Below are positions 1 through 8,064 of a DNA stretch of 64,000 nt, in pieces. Every line of letters begins with the position of its first letter. The stretch's first letter is position 1. The notes beneath the pieces were generated by a model, which was given only the letters and a program-made list of their open reading frames with translations, was not told the origin of the DNA and did no database searches. The position numbers were made by a program, and so were the translations under genes. Location: positions 1 through 64,000 of the forward strand of contig UQLD01000006.1 in assembly GCA_900541855.1 (NCBI GenBank), in the 5' to 3' direction. Source of the stretch: an uncultured Collinsella sp. Its GTDB lineage: Bacteria; Actinomycetota; Coriobacteriia; Coriobacteriales; Coriobacteriaceae.

Positions 1-2
1 TC

Positions 3-1232
3 CAGATCGTGTTTTCGATAATCGCCGCGGGGACCGCGATGCTCCTCGCCGGCCTCGCACCCGGGGGCATTTACGCCTTGGCCCTAAACGGCTTCGGGCA
101 AATTGGGTACCCGATCGCCTTCTTCCATGACGGCGCGCTTACCACCACGACCGCGGGAAACGTCTTCACAGCCCTGCTTATCGCGCTGCTTGCGGGCGGA
201 ACCTTGATATCCGTTTGCTCCGCCGTCCTATCGACCGCAACGAGGCGCGTCCTCGCAGGCCCCCTTGCCTCCGCGCTGCTTGTCGCGGCCCCGGCATTCC
301 CGTTACTGTCCGATTCGGCACTGGGGCATAACGCCGCGCTCAATCTCCTGCCGCTGGCCGTATTCTCGCCTATCGAGGCAACGGGTTACGTAGGATGCTT
401 CCCGACAGAATTCATTGGCTCCGGTTCAGGCAGCGCATCGATGCTTGCCGTGGCCCTGATATACGTCGCGGTCTTTTTTGCGGTCGGCGCCGTTGCGACA
501 CGTTCGCCCAAACAGCCTGGACCCGCGAAAAAGCACCATGGGCTCGAGCTTCTGGACGCGAGCGTGGGATACGGAAGCACGACGATACTTTCAATCGGGT
601 CGCTTTTCTTGGGCCCGGGAACGGCGGCGGGCCTCGTTGCTCCCAACGGCTCGGGGAAAACCACCCTTCTTGAAGCGCTGTCGGGCCAATTTCCCACCCG
701 CATCCGCTCGGGAAGCCTGGCGGCAGACGGAATCTGCCAACGTCGATCAGCCGAATTCGCAGAACTCGTCTACCTGAGCTCTTCAGGCGACACGGATCTC
801 TATCCCACGCTATCGGCCCTCGAGCACCTTGCTTTCGTTAGGGAGGCGTGGAAATCGGCCACCGACATCGACTCGCTCTGCAGCTCCCTCGGAATCTCCC
901 CATATCTCGACAAGCCGACCCGTAAACTCTCGACGGGAATGAAGCAGCAGGTAAAGCTTGCCATGGCGATAGCGACCGATTGCCCGTACCTCATCCTCGA
1001 TGAGCCGCTGAACGGCCTCGATCCGGGAAAACGGAAAACCTCCTGCGACGCAATACGCAGCGAAGTGGCGCGGGGACGCAGCGTGCTCATTTCAAGCCAT
1101 CTACTCGACGACCTGGCAGACCTCACCGACTCGTTCTACTTCATCGAGGCCGGCACGCTCGTGGAAAAGATCAAGTCGTCCTCGCAAACACTCAAGCAGG
1201 AATACCTCGATACATACGAAGGAGGTGAATGA
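3..1232 (+). CDS. ABC transporter, permease segments fused to ATPase (5' end outside window)
   Basis: The reading frame is open to the left edge, so the true start probably lies upstream; the first in-window start is GTG at 9 (407 aa from there). The first ~165 residues hold about four hydrophobic segments (roughly 1-30, 53-75, 80-100, 143-163). After a charged linker comes a complete ABC ATPase: Walker A APNGSGKTT near 211 (the usual first Gly is Ala), signature LSTGMKQQ, Walker B with LILDEPLNGLDP, and the H-loop motif SSHLLDDL. Permease and ATPase in one chain is a half-transporter layout, seen in exporters of peptides or lipids. The next gene starts at its stop codon and is probably co-transcribed. 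The substrate is unknown; a bacteriocin or peptide exporter is possible given the nearby secreted peptide gene on the other strand. Confidence 0.75.
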   Translation, partial: QIVFSIIAAGTAMLLAGLAPGGIYALALNGFGQIGYPIAFFHDGALTTTTAGNVFTALLIALLAGGTLISVCSAVLSTATRRVLAGPLASALLVAAPAFPLLSDSALGHNAALNLLPLAVFSPIEATGYVGCFPTEFIGSGSGSASMLAVALIYVAVFFAVGAVATRSPKQPGPAKKHHGLELLDASVGYGSTTILSIGSLFLGPGTAAGLVAPNGSGKTTLLEALSGQFPTRIRSGSLAADGICQRRSAEFAELVYLSSSGDTDLYPTLSALEHLAFVREAWKSATDIDSLCSSLGISPYLDKPTRKLSTGMKQQVKLAMAIATDCPYLILDEPLNGLDPGKRKTSCDAIRSEVARGRSVLISSHLLDDLADLTDSFYFIEAGTLVEKIKSSSQTLKQEYLDTYEGGE

Positions 1233-1233
1233 C

Positions 1234-1662
1234 ATGATAGGCAAGAGCTATGCAAAGATAGCGATTGTTGGCTTTGCACTTTGTCTTGCAATGGTGCTAT
1301 GTGCATCATTTGCGAGGTTTAGGTCCGAGCAGTCGTTCATCGATGGCGCTGAAAACGGTTTTGGCATAGATGGGATGTATGTCAACGATGGCGCGACCAA
1401 GCCGTCTATGGCGATTCTTGCAGGTGAAGATATGGAATGGCAAATCTGTAATGACGATGGCTCTTGTCTGAGTGGTCGTTTGGCCGCAACGAGCGACCCG
1501 AACTCGTTCGATCTTCTCGACAATGATGGAGCGGATTGCGGTTCTGTTCACCTTTCATATGCATCGCGAGACGGGATGGACGGCATTCTCTACGTCTCCC
1601 ACGAGACTGGCGATTTCAAGATGCGTAGGACTAACCGAGTGCCGGCTTTTTTCGAGGAGTGA
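1234..1662 (+). CDS. Small membrane-anchored extracytoplasmic protein, unknown
   Basis: I do not recognise this family. The product is 142 aa with an N-terminal hydrophobic stretch (about 7-25, ending near LCASFARF), then a soluble domain rich in Asp, Gly and Ser with Cys pairs (WQICNDDGSC). It could be a signal-anchor or a cleaved signal peptide; the Cys is not in a clear lipobox. The start is set at ATG 1234 because GGAGGTG (1221-1227) lies just upstream; the GTG at 1225 is inside that ribosome binding site. It follows the ABC transporter with 1 nt spacing, so a transporter accessory or immunity role is plausible but unproven. Confidence 0.6.
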   Translation: MIGKSYAKIAIVGFALCLAMVLCASFARFRSEQSFIDGAENGFGIDGMYVNDGATKPSMAILAGEDMEWQICNDDGSCLSGRLAATSDPNSFDLLDNDGADCGSVHLSYASRDGMDGILYVSHETGDFKMRRTNRVPAFFEE

Positions 1663-1705
1663 GAATTCCCGTCGGTCTGCCGATTAGGCCGCCGGGGTAT
1701 CGAAC

Positions 1706-1739
1706 CCCGCATTCATCCGTACACACGGATGAATGCGGG
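1706..1739. repeat. 15-bp perfect palindrome with 4-nt loop
   Basis: Arms 1706-1720 and 1725-1739 are exact reverse complements, loop ACAC. No T-run follows on either strand, so it is not a standard terminator. It sits between the small membrane protein and the exonuclease remnant. A second, weaker hairpin (AAAGCCGT/ACGGCTTT) lies at 1773-1798. Confidence 0.7.
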
Positions 1740-1795
1740 AAGTGTCCGGATGAAGTTGATAATCAAGGAAACAAAGCCGTTCTGCCTGGGACGGC

Positions 1796-2098
1796 TTTGG
1801 CCTGGACTTTAACTACAACATCGCAATCGACACTTATCAGCTCGCGCAACGCGCATGGCCAAATCTCGAACGCTGGTGCATGGAGGACCTTCGAGATTAA
1901 CTGGACATCCAAAACGACGACGCACACCGCGTGCTCGCCGACTGCGAAGACGAGATGGCTGTCTACAATGCGATCAGAAACGGCGTGAAGTCCGGAGAGC
2001 TTTCTGTGGAACCGCCGCGCCGTCGCGCGAGCCGACCGGGCAACCCGGGCAATCTGGTCCCGGCTCTCCCGGTCGCATTCCTACGATATCGCCCCTAG
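1796..2098 (+). pseudogene. DnaQ-like 3'-5' exonuclease remnant
   Basis: In one plus-strand frame the DNA reads as the C-terminal part of a DEDD/DnaQ exonuclease: NIAIDTYQLAQRAWPNLERW, then after an in-frame TAA at 1898-1900, LDIQNDDAHRVLADCEDEMA. The AHRVLADCEDEM block is the conserved ExoIII region with the catalytic His and Asp. The N-terminal ExoI and ExoII regions are absent upstream, so this is both truncated and interrupted. It is read here by pattern recognition of the family; no intact start or ribosome binding site is visible. The frame closes at TAG 2096-2098. Confidence 0.6.
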
Positions 2099-2110
2099 AT
2101 CACCAATGCG

Positions 2111-2350
2111 TCAGATAAAGAATGAGGCAATGGCTGTGACCACGCCTACGGCAGATGCAACGACTGCGCCCTTTTTCCTCTCCTTTAGTCCGACGAATAG
2201 GGTTGCCGTAAAGTAAAGGGCGGAAATGCAGGCTATGGCAAGCGAAACGAGTTCCTTGGGCGGTTTCAGCAAAAGGTCGCTAGCAAAGAGTAATGCAAGC
2301 AGGGCAAAGCCGATTGTGGTCAAGTATCTCGATTGAGTTTGCGACAGCAT
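2111..2350 (-). CDS. Small two- or three-TM membrane protein
   Basis: 79 aa, almost wholly hydrophobic: segments near 12-28, 35-55 and 61-79, with a KERKKG loop between the last two. It starts 12 nt after the stop of the secreted Cys-containing peptide gene (2363-2767), so the two form an operon. Small basic-loop membrane proteins directly downstream of a secreted peptide are often immunity proteins in bacteriocin loci; this is inference from arrangement only. No family recognised. Confidence 0.55.
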   Translation of the reverse strand: MLSQTQSRYLTTIGFALLALLFASDLLLKPPKELVSLAIACISALYFTATLFVGLKERKKGAVVASAVGVVTAIASFFI

Positions 2351-2362
2351 GGCAACTTCCTT

Positions 2363-2767
2363 TTAGAACATGCAAGTGAAAAGTCGGTACGATGTCATTG
2401 CGGTTGCAAACAAGTCGCCGCCAGGACCGGTTGTCACGAGACCGGCGATAACTTCAGCGGTGCCAGCAAGGTAGGGATCGCGCAGGCAAGCCTCCTCCTT
2501 TGCGTTCAGCTTGACCTTGTGAGGGACGGTGCGGTTATTTGCAAATCCGTGAGAATCGCACCACGCCTTGGAATATGAATCCGTGCAGCGTCCGCGCTCA
2601 AAAAGGGATATATCGTATTTTTCGTCATAGTTGTCTCGGACGTAGATCTCGCTGCTCTCGGCGGGAGACCCCTCGTCGGCATAGGCTGCCGCAACGGGCA
2701 CAAATGGTGTCATGACAAAGGAGAGGCAAAGAGCTGCTGAGACGATGGAGGGCAGGCATTTCTTCAT
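2363..2767 (-). CDS. Secreted Cys-containing small protein, bacteriocin-like
   Basis: 134 aa with a clear signal peptide (MKKCLP, hydrophobic core to about residue 28, AYA-DE cleavage region). The mature part is acidic at first, then has Cys at GRCTDSYSKAWC, EEAC and FTC, and ends with a hydrophobic, Gly-rich stretch (EVIAGLVTTGPGGDLFATAM). Four Cys in a secreted ~100-aa chain suggests two disulfides. The layout (signal, polar middle, hydrophobic C-terminus) and the small membrane protein immediately downstream fit a bacteriocin plus immunity pair, but I do not recognise a family. Ribosome binding site AAGGAGCC lies just upstream of the ATG. Confidence 0.55.
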   Translation of the reverse strand: MKKCLPSIVSAALCLSFVMTPFVPVAAAYADEGSPAESSEIYVRDNYDEKYDISLFERGRCTDSYSKAWCDSHGFANNRTVPHKVKLNAKEEACLRDPYLAGTAEVIAGLVTTGPGGDLFATAMTSYRLFTCMF

Positions 2768-2796
2768 GGCTGGCTCCTTAATCTGGCCTTTGATAG

Positions 2797-2967
2797 TTAC
2801 TTGATGTCGCCTCCTTCCGCTTTATATCCGTTGTATTTGGCGTATTTCTTTAATAAGGCAAGGGGTTCTTCCTCTCCTTCGGATAAGCCGATGATGTTTC
2901 CTTGATCATCCAGTATGAATACGGACGGAATATGCTCAAGTTCATATTGGTCATACACGGTCTTATC
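2797..2967 (-). pseudogene. Thioredoxin-like (TlpA-type) C-terminal remnant
   Basis: This minus-strand frame reads YDQYELEHIPSVFILDDQGN and then IIGLSEGEEE, ending at TAA 2797-2799. It is the C-terminal half of a TlpA/ResA thioredoxin fold: the cis-Pro region (HIPSVFILDDQG) is intact. The CxxC active site half is missing because the frame runs into stops at 2968, exactly where unrelated plus-strand DUF6273 coding sequence begins. It lies upstream of the secreted peptide gene and may once have been an oxidoreductase for its disulfides. Confidence 0.6.
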
Positions 2968-3471
2968 TTAATTTTTGCTGATGGCTCAGGCAAGGCGGGG
3001 CTTACGTTCGAGGCGACCAACAATGCCCTGGCCCTACAGAGAATAAACGCCACGAACACGCACGCCGGCGGCTGGGAGAAGTCCGAACTCCGCGGCCGCC
3101 TCAATACCGGCGACCTCTGGTCGCTTTTGCCTTGCGAACTCCAGTCCAAGGTGAAGTCCGTCACGAAGATGACCGACAACCTGGGCGGCGGCAAGGCAGG
3201 CACCCCCTCGGCCACGACTGACAAGGTCTTCCTGCTCTCGATGACTGAAGTCTACGGTGACCTCCAGTCTGACGGCGCCCAGTACGAGTACTACAAATCC
3301 AAGGGCGTGACAACGTCGAACTATTCCAGTGCTTCGTCGAGCAGCTATCACTGGACTCGCTCCGTGCATCCGAGCAACTTCGCGTCCTTCCGCTGTGTCC
3401 ACAGCAACGGCAGCTATGACTACTACAGCGCGACGAACATCTACTGCGTGTTCCCCGCCTTCTGCTTTTAG
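2968..3471 (+). pseudogene. DUF6273-type domain remnant (5' truncated)
   Basis: From about 2968 the plus-strand frame reads FADGSGKAGLTFEATN, then GGWEKSELRGRLNTGDLWSL, a DKVFLLSMTEVYG segment, and ends in YCVFPAFCF. The GGWxxSxLRxxLN, TDKVFLLSxxEV and C-terminal R.V...G pattern is that of the DUF6273 domain (sugar-binding-like domain frequent in gut Firmicutes and Coriobacteriia). No start codon belongs to it: the frame upstream is the antisense of the thioredoxin-like remnant. Likely the C-terminus of a larger surface protein cut off by rearrangement. Confidence 0.6.
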
Positions 3472-3485
3472 CCTCATCTGCAACC

Positions 3486-3523
3486 AATGAAAAGCCCGTG
3501 CGATTCTGCGCGGGCTTTTCATT
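3486..3523. terminator. Terminator hairpin after DUF6273 remnant
   Basis: Arms 3486-3498 and 3511-3523 pair perfectly (13 bp, AATGAAAAGCCCG with its complement). The stem has A-rich and T-rich outer ends, so it can terminate on both strands. Confidence 0.75.
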
Positions 3524-3568
3524 TGGCAACCAAACGAACGATTCTCGTCTTGAGGCATAGTTATCGGT

Positions 3569-3859
3569 TTGAGTAGAAATGGGGTCACACAGCGGCTCTC
3601 AGAGCGCCAGCCGAACTCTCCCGCCATTACCGCTGCGGCATCCTCGTATGGAGCCCATCCTGCTTGGCGTTTCGTTGCAACAGCCAACTTGTCCACCGAT
3701 CAAGTGAACCACTGGAATAAATACAGCGACACGCTTGTTCGTTACAGTCGTTATATCTGTGTGAATCGCCGCGATAAATGCCGCCCGTTCTCGGCGTGTA
3801 CCAGCTACGCATATGTAAACTCATATCGCGTTAATAGCTCGGCTCATGTACCTGCATAA
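3569..3859 (+). pseudogene. Unrecognised C-terminal gene fragment
   Basis: The frame reads SSYGAHPAWRFVATANLSTD, VNHWNKYSDTLVRYSRY and ends in NSSAHVPA at 3859. Composition (Trp, Tyr, Asn, Ser) resembles the C-terminus of an extracellular or cell-wall protein. No ribosome binding site is seen at the nominal start and the N-terminal part lacks character, so I treat it as a gene remnant in the same decayed patch as the DUF6273 fragment. Function not assigned. Confidence 0.3.
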
Positions 3860-3945
3860 CACACAAGTAACCGCAAAAAGCGATTATCGCGCAGGTAGAT
3901 TTTTGGCACCCTGTTGCTTAATCAAAATTAAGCAATTGCTTAAAA

Positions 3946-3975
3946 CAAAAAAGGTCAGGCACTAGGTGCCTGACC
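3946..3975 (-). terminator. Rho-independent terminator of tRNA-Pro
   Basis: On the minus strand a 10-bp stem (GGTCAGGCAC/GTGCCTGACC, 3953-3975) is followed by a T-run (complement of AAAACAAAAAA). It lies 11 nt after the tRNA 3' end. Confidence 0.85.
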
Positions 3976-3985
3976 TGCAAACTTC

Positions 3986-4062
<77 letters not shown>

Positions 4063-4142
4063 AAGCTAATGTTTGTTGCTCTACTCTCGCTCGCAACAGG
4101 GAGTATATTAACCCGAAACTTTAGACTTGTGCAAGAACTTTT

Positions 4143-5354
4143 TTATAAATTTTGAAGCAAGTCCAAAATTGTATCTGCGAGCTGGGGTTTTGTTAGCACG
4201 GGAAGTTCTTGCGTACCCGTTGTGCTCACAATCCAGGCCTTGTTAGTGTCGGTTCCAAAGCCCGAATCGGCGCGCGAGACATCGTTGGCGATAATGGCAT
4301 CGCAGCCCTTGCGGGCCAATTTGCGCTCGGCGTACTCGACAACGTTATCGGTCTCGGCCGCAAATCCGATTACGCACCGCTCGCCCTTCTGGCGCGAGAG
4401 CTCGGCCAAAATATCGACCGTTTCGACAAGCTCGATGCGATCCAGGCGTTCGTTGGCCTTTTTGAGCTTATGGTCCGCAGGGGTGGCGGGGGTATAGTCG
4501 GCGACGGCGGCCGCACAAATTGCCGCATCGGCCGTCTGGAAGGCGCTGAGCGCTGCCTGCAGCATTTCAGCGGCGGTCTGCACGCGCACGCACTCCACGC
4601 CGCGGGGGACATTGAGCGATGTCGGTCCCAGCACAAGCTTGACCGCAGCACCGCGGCGAGCGGCCTCCCCTGCCAGGGCGATGCCCATCTTGCCTGATGA
4701 GCGGTTGCCAATGAATCGCACCGGGTCGATTGGTTCGTGCGTGGGGCCGGCAGTGATGACGACGCGCTTGCCTGCCAGGTCCTGAGGCACGGGTTTGAGC
4801 ACCTCACAGACAGCCTCGACGATGTCCTCGGGCTCGCTCATGCGTCCCGTGTCCACGTCGCCGCAGGCAAGGTAGCCGCTGCCGGGTCCCACAACATGGA
4901 CACCGCGCTCGCGCAGCGTGGCCATGTTGGCCTGCGTCGCCGGCGCCTTCCACATGCCGTTGTTCATAGCGGGTGCGATCACGATGGGTTGCGGCGTTGC
5001 AAGCAGCGTGGTGGAGATAAGGTCATCGGCGATGCCGGTGGCCATCTTGGCGATGATATTGGCCGTCGCGGGCGCCACGACCACCAGGTCGGGTTCCTGC
5101 GCCAGCGAAATGTGGTGGATGGGGTCGGAGGGATCGTCGAATAGGCCCACGGCAACGGGCTCGTTGGTGAGCGCACGGAAGGTGAGCGGGCCCACAAACT
5201 CCGTGGCATGCTCGCTCATAACGACCTTGACGCGCGCACCGCGCTTTTGCAGCAGGCGCACGATATTGCACGACTTATAGGCGGCGATCCCGCCGGTAAT
5301 GCCCAGCAGGATCGTTTTTCCCTCAAGTTGCATTGAATTGTTGGATGCCGCCAT
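4143..5354 (-). CDS. coaBC: Bifunctional phosphopantothenoylcysteine decarboxylase / phosphopantothenate-cysteine ligase
   Basis: Two consecutive cytosolic steps of coenzyme A synthesis: CoaB joins 4'-phosphopantothenate and cysteine using CTP, CoaC decarboxylates the product with FMN. 403 aa, normal length. The CoaC flavoprotein domain shows GGIAAYK (21-27), the catalytic His in PIHHISL (~80), PAMN (128-131) and the lid Cys in ACGDVDTGRM (C164). The CoaB half begins near 194 (GKRVVITAGPTHEPIDPVR, NRSSGKMG) with AAVADYTP and the KLKK motif. Start could also be Met 8 (MQLEGK). It is the last protein gene of the run, 3 nt after the zinc-ribbon gene. Confidence 0.95.
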   Translation of the reverse strand: MAASNNSMQLEGKTILLGITGGIAAYKSCNIVRLLQKRGARVKVVMSEHATEFVGPLTFRALTNEPVAVGLFDDPSDPIHHISLAQEPDLVVVAPATANIIAKMATGIADDLISTTLLATPQPIVIAPAMNNGMWKAPATQANMATLRERGVHVVGPGSGYLACGDVDTGRMSEPEDIVEAVCEVLKPVPQDLAGKRVVITAGPTHEPIDPVRFIGNRSSGKMGIALAGEAARRGAAVKLVLGPTSLNVPRGVECVRVQTAAEMLQAALSAFQTADAAICAAAVADYTPATPADHKLKKANERLDRIELVETVDILAELSRQKGERCVIGFAAETDNVVEYAERKLARKGCDAIIANDVSRADSGFGTDTNKAWIVSTTGTQELPVLTKPQLADTILDLLQNL

Positions 5355-5357
5355 CGT

Positions 5358-6077
5358 TTAAGCTTCCTTGCTCGGGAGTACCAGGAGGCGGTGGCAGTAC
5401 GGGCAGTGCGTAATCTCGCTACCGTCGTGGTTGAGGTCGCTCATGGACGACGCCTGCAGCGCAGTGTGGCAGACCGTGGGGATGTTGCCCTTGATGGTCT
5501 CGACGGCCAGGCCGCGGAACTGCTTGAGCAGGCGCTCGTAGTCGGTGAGCACGTCGGTCGGCAGTGTGGCGGCAAGCGCGGTGCGCTCCTTGATGGCGGC
5601 ATCAATCTGTGCCTGGAGGTCGGCGGCCTTGGCGCGGGCAGCCTTGGTATCTGCCTTCACGCCCTCCTCGAACTTGGCGATGATAGCCTGCGCGCGAGCC
5701 TCGCGGTCGAGCGCCTCCTTATGGGCGACAACGACGTCCTTGCGGGTGTGCTCGATCTTGTCCAGACGCTTGGCCAGGGTGGCGAGCTCGTTCTCCAGGT
5801 CCTGAACCTCGCGGTAGTCGGAGCCGTCGACGTGGCGCTTCTTGGCAGCCTCGATGGCGTTGTTAGTCTGAATCTCGGTGGTGTTGAGATCGTCGAGCTC
5901 AATGTCCAGATCCTTGCGCTGGGCGTAGAGCTTGGTCATCTCGGACTTGAGCTTCACATAGGTCTTGCGCTTGGAAGCGAGCTCCTTGAGCTCCGGCATA
6001 TTGGCAAGTTCGCTCTTGTTACGGGCGAGCTCCAAATCGATCTGTTGCAGCTTGAGTAGCGTAGCGCCGGCGCTCAT
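5358..6077 (-). CDS. Coiled-coil zinc-ribbon protein (CT398/YbgI-partner type)
   Basis: About 239 aa. The first ~170 residues are a long charged coiled coil (KLQQIDLELARNKSEL onward), followed by a small C-terminal metal-ribbon: VCHTAL and HCPYCHRLL. The first knuckle has one Cys plus His rather than the usual CxxC. The start is put at ATG 6077 because AAAGGAGAGAACTT precedes it and the ATG overlaps the TGA of the Nif3-like gene (ATGA); the longer frame to 6113 runs into that gene. This family is widely encoded beside Nif3-like proteins; role unknown, possibly a nucleic acid or protein scaffold. Confidence 0.8.
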   Translation of the reverse strand: MSAGATLLKLQQIDLELARNKSELANMPELKELASKRKTYVKLKSEMTKLYAQRKDLDIELDDLNTTEIQTNNAIEAAKKRHVDGSDYREVQDLENELATLAKRLDKIEHTRKDVVVAHKEALDREARAQAIIAKFEEGVKADTKAARAKAADLQAQIDAAIKERTALAATLPTDVLTDYERLLKQFRGLAVETIKGNIPTVCHTALQASSMSDLNHDGSEITHCPYCHRLLVLPSKEA

Positions 6078-6883
6078 AAGTTCTCTCCTTTTGTCACAGT
6101 CCACCATTGGCAAGGGTTCAGTATTTTAATCGCATGACGGGGGTCGACCCCGGCGTCAACTGCAGAGTTCATCAATATATCAACGAACGGTTCCTCGGAG
6201 CGGTCGTGGCCGAGCAAGATCACCGACAGCCCGCGCAAGGCAAGGTCTTGCGCCACGTGGTATCCCGCCTCGCCCGTCACGACAACGTCCGCGCTCGCGG
6301 CGATGGCGAGCTCTCCAAAGTCGCCCAGGGAGCCGCCCAAAATGGCGACGGTGCGGCACGGGCGATCGGCTTCGCCCCACACACGCGGGTCGCTGCCGAA
6401 GGCCGTGGCAGCACGGGTGGCAAGATCGCGCAGCGTGTACGGGTCGTTGAGCGTTGCAAGCGCGCCCAGGCCGGTTGCCTCGGGGTCGTCCACGTGCTCC
6501 AGTGAGCTCACGGGTGCGGCACCCAGCAGCTCGCTCAGGCAGACACGGGCTTCGTGCGAGCGGTCCAGGTTGGTGTGGAGCGATATGATGCTCACGCCGC
6601 AACGGGCCGCCTCATAGAGTGCCGCGCTGCACTGGGGGCGAGTGGTATCCGCTGGACAAAACGCCTCGGGCGCCTTGATATAGACAGGATGATGCGTCAG
6701 CAGCACGTTTGCACCGGCTTCTTGGGCGCGGAGAACATTAGCTTCGGTCGCATCGAGCGCGCAGGCAACACCGGTGATCTCAGCAGCGGGATCTCCCACA
6801 GATAGCCCAACATGATCCCAGCCCTCGGCGTCCATCTTGGGGTAGCGCGCCAGCAGCGCACGTTCAAGCTCGGCGACGATCAT
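6074..6883 (-). CDS. Nif3-like dinuclear metal centre protein (YbgI/NIF3 family)
   Basis: 269 aa, the usual length for bacterial members that form hexameric toroids with a two-metal site per subunit. Metal ligands are visible: TNLDRS-preceding LLTHHPVYIK (His pair near 62-63), SLHTNLDRS (H ~103, D ~107), and LLGHDRSEE near the C-terminus (H, E). It overlaps the cysteine desulfurase gene upstream by 4 nt and the zinc-ribbon gene downstream by 4 nt, so all three are translationally coupled. The biochemical role is not settled for the family; GTP cyclohydrolase I type 2 is a common but doubtful label. Confidence 0.85.
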   Translation of the reverse strand: MIVAELERALLARYPKMDAEGWDHVGLSVGDPAAEITGVACALDATEANVLRAQEAGANVLLTHHPVYIKAPEAFCPADTTRPQCSAALYEAARCGVSIISLHTNLDRSHEARVCLSELLGAAPVSSLEHVDDPEATGLGALATLNDPYTLRDLATRAATAFGSDPRVWGEADRPCRTVAILGGSLGDFGELAIAASADVVVTGEAGYHVAQDLALRGLSVILLGHDRSEEPFVDILMNSAVDAGVDPRHAIKILNPCQWWTVTKGENL

Positions 6884-8058
6884 GCGGCACCCACGATCGA
6901 GAGCAGCGTCTGGGCAAACTCGTCCAGATCGCCCGGATTCACACGGTCATCGAAGGAGATGCGCAGTGCACCCAGGGCCTGCTCGCGGCCAATACCCATG
7001 GCGCTGAGAACATGGCTCGGGTCCATGCTGCCGCTCGAGCAGGCAGAACCGGCCGATACCTCAAAGCCGGCGGCGTCTAGCTTGATGATGAGCTCCTCGG
7101 AGTCCATGCCGTCGACGTAGATCGAAACCATACCCGGCAGACGGTCGACCTGCTCGTAGTCGCCCATGGTGGCATGAATGCGTGGATGGGCCGTAAGCGT
7201 GGCGTAGAGTTTGTCGGAAAGGGCTTGCAGCTTTTCGCGCTCCTGAGCCACTTGGGGCACTAGCGTGCGGGCAGCAGCGGCAAAGGCTAGCTGCGTGCGC
7301 AGGTCCTGCGTGCCGGCGCGACGTCCGGCTTCCTGTCCGCCGCCAAAGATGCGGGGGCGCAGTGGCGTGCGGGTCTTAACGTAGAGCGCGCCGGATGCCA
7401 CAGGACCGCCAATTTTGTGGGCCGCGACGGACATAGCATCGACGCCCAGCTCGGTGACATCGAGTGGAATGTGCAGATAGCCCTGGATAGCATCGGTGTG
7501 GAACACTGCGCCCACGGTATGAGCGGCCGAGGCAAGCTCGCGGATGGGCTGCACCACGCCGGTCTCGTTGTTGGCGACCATAATGCTCACGAGCGACACG
7601 TCGTCGCTCAGCAAGTCGCTCAGCGTGGCAGGCTCAATGTAGCCCGCGCGGCAGGGCTGCACCAGGTCGACGGTAAAGCCGGCGGCACGCAGCAGCGGCA
7701 GGTTGTCCAGAATCGAATCGTGCTCGATGGCCGAAACGATTACACGATCGCGCTTGCGATCGCGCTGACGAGCGCCCTCGGCAAGACCGAGCAGCGCCAG
7801 CTGGTTGGCTTCGGTGCCGCCGTTGGTCAGAACAATCTCGGACGGGCGGACGCGTGCGCCAAAGCTATGGGCGATCTCGCGACGGGCAACCTCCAGGCGC
7901 GCGGCGGCCTTGCGGCCGAGCGAGTGCAGCGAGTTGGGGTTGACGCCGGCAAGCTCGCTGTCGTCATATTCGCGCTGCGCAAGGAGCGCCTCGGCGCGCA
8001 TGGGCGTCGAGGCGGCGTAGTCAAGATTCACGGGTATGCGGTTTTGACCTGCGGTCAT
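6880..8058 (-). CDS. Cysteine desulfurase (NifS/IscS class)
   Basis: 392 aa PLP enzyme that removes sulfur from L-cysteine for Fe-S clusters and tRNA thiolation. Fold type I signatures: NLDYAASTP at the N-terminus, NGGTEANQLAL, SAIEHDS (ring-stacking His), VANNETGVVQP, HTDAIQG, the Schiff-base Lys in VAAHKIGGP, and the persulfide Cys in SAGSACSSGSMDPSHVL. The active-site loop with the SxxxSCSSG-like spacing is of the NifS/IscS group rather than SufS. No IscU is seen next to it, so its partner lies elsewhere. It starts 6 nt after rpe. Confidence 0.92.
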   Translation of the reverse strand: MTAGQNRIPVNLDYAASTPMRAEALLAQREYDDSELAGVNPNSLHSLGRKAAARLEVARREIAHSFGARVRPSEIVLTNGGTEANQLALLGLAEGARQRDRKRDRVIVSAIEHDSILDNLPLLRAAGFTVDLVQPCRAGYIEPATLSDLLSDDVSLVSIMVANNETGVVQPIRELASAAHTVGAVFHTDAIQGYLHIPLDVTELGVDAMSVAAHKIGGPVASGALYVKTRTPLRPRIFGGGQEAGRRAGTQDLRTQLAFAAAARTLVPQVAQEREKLQALSDKLYATLTAHPRIHATMGDYEQVDRLPGMVSIYVDGMDSEELIIKLDAAGFEVSAGSACSSGSMDPSHVLSAMGIGREQALGALRISFDDRVNPGDLDEFAQTLLSIVGAA

Positions 8059-8064
8059 AAGGGT

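Noticed and set aside
3034..3696. 220-aa minus-strand frame
   Set aside because: Antisense of the DUF6273 remnant and crosses a terminator; no supporting motif.
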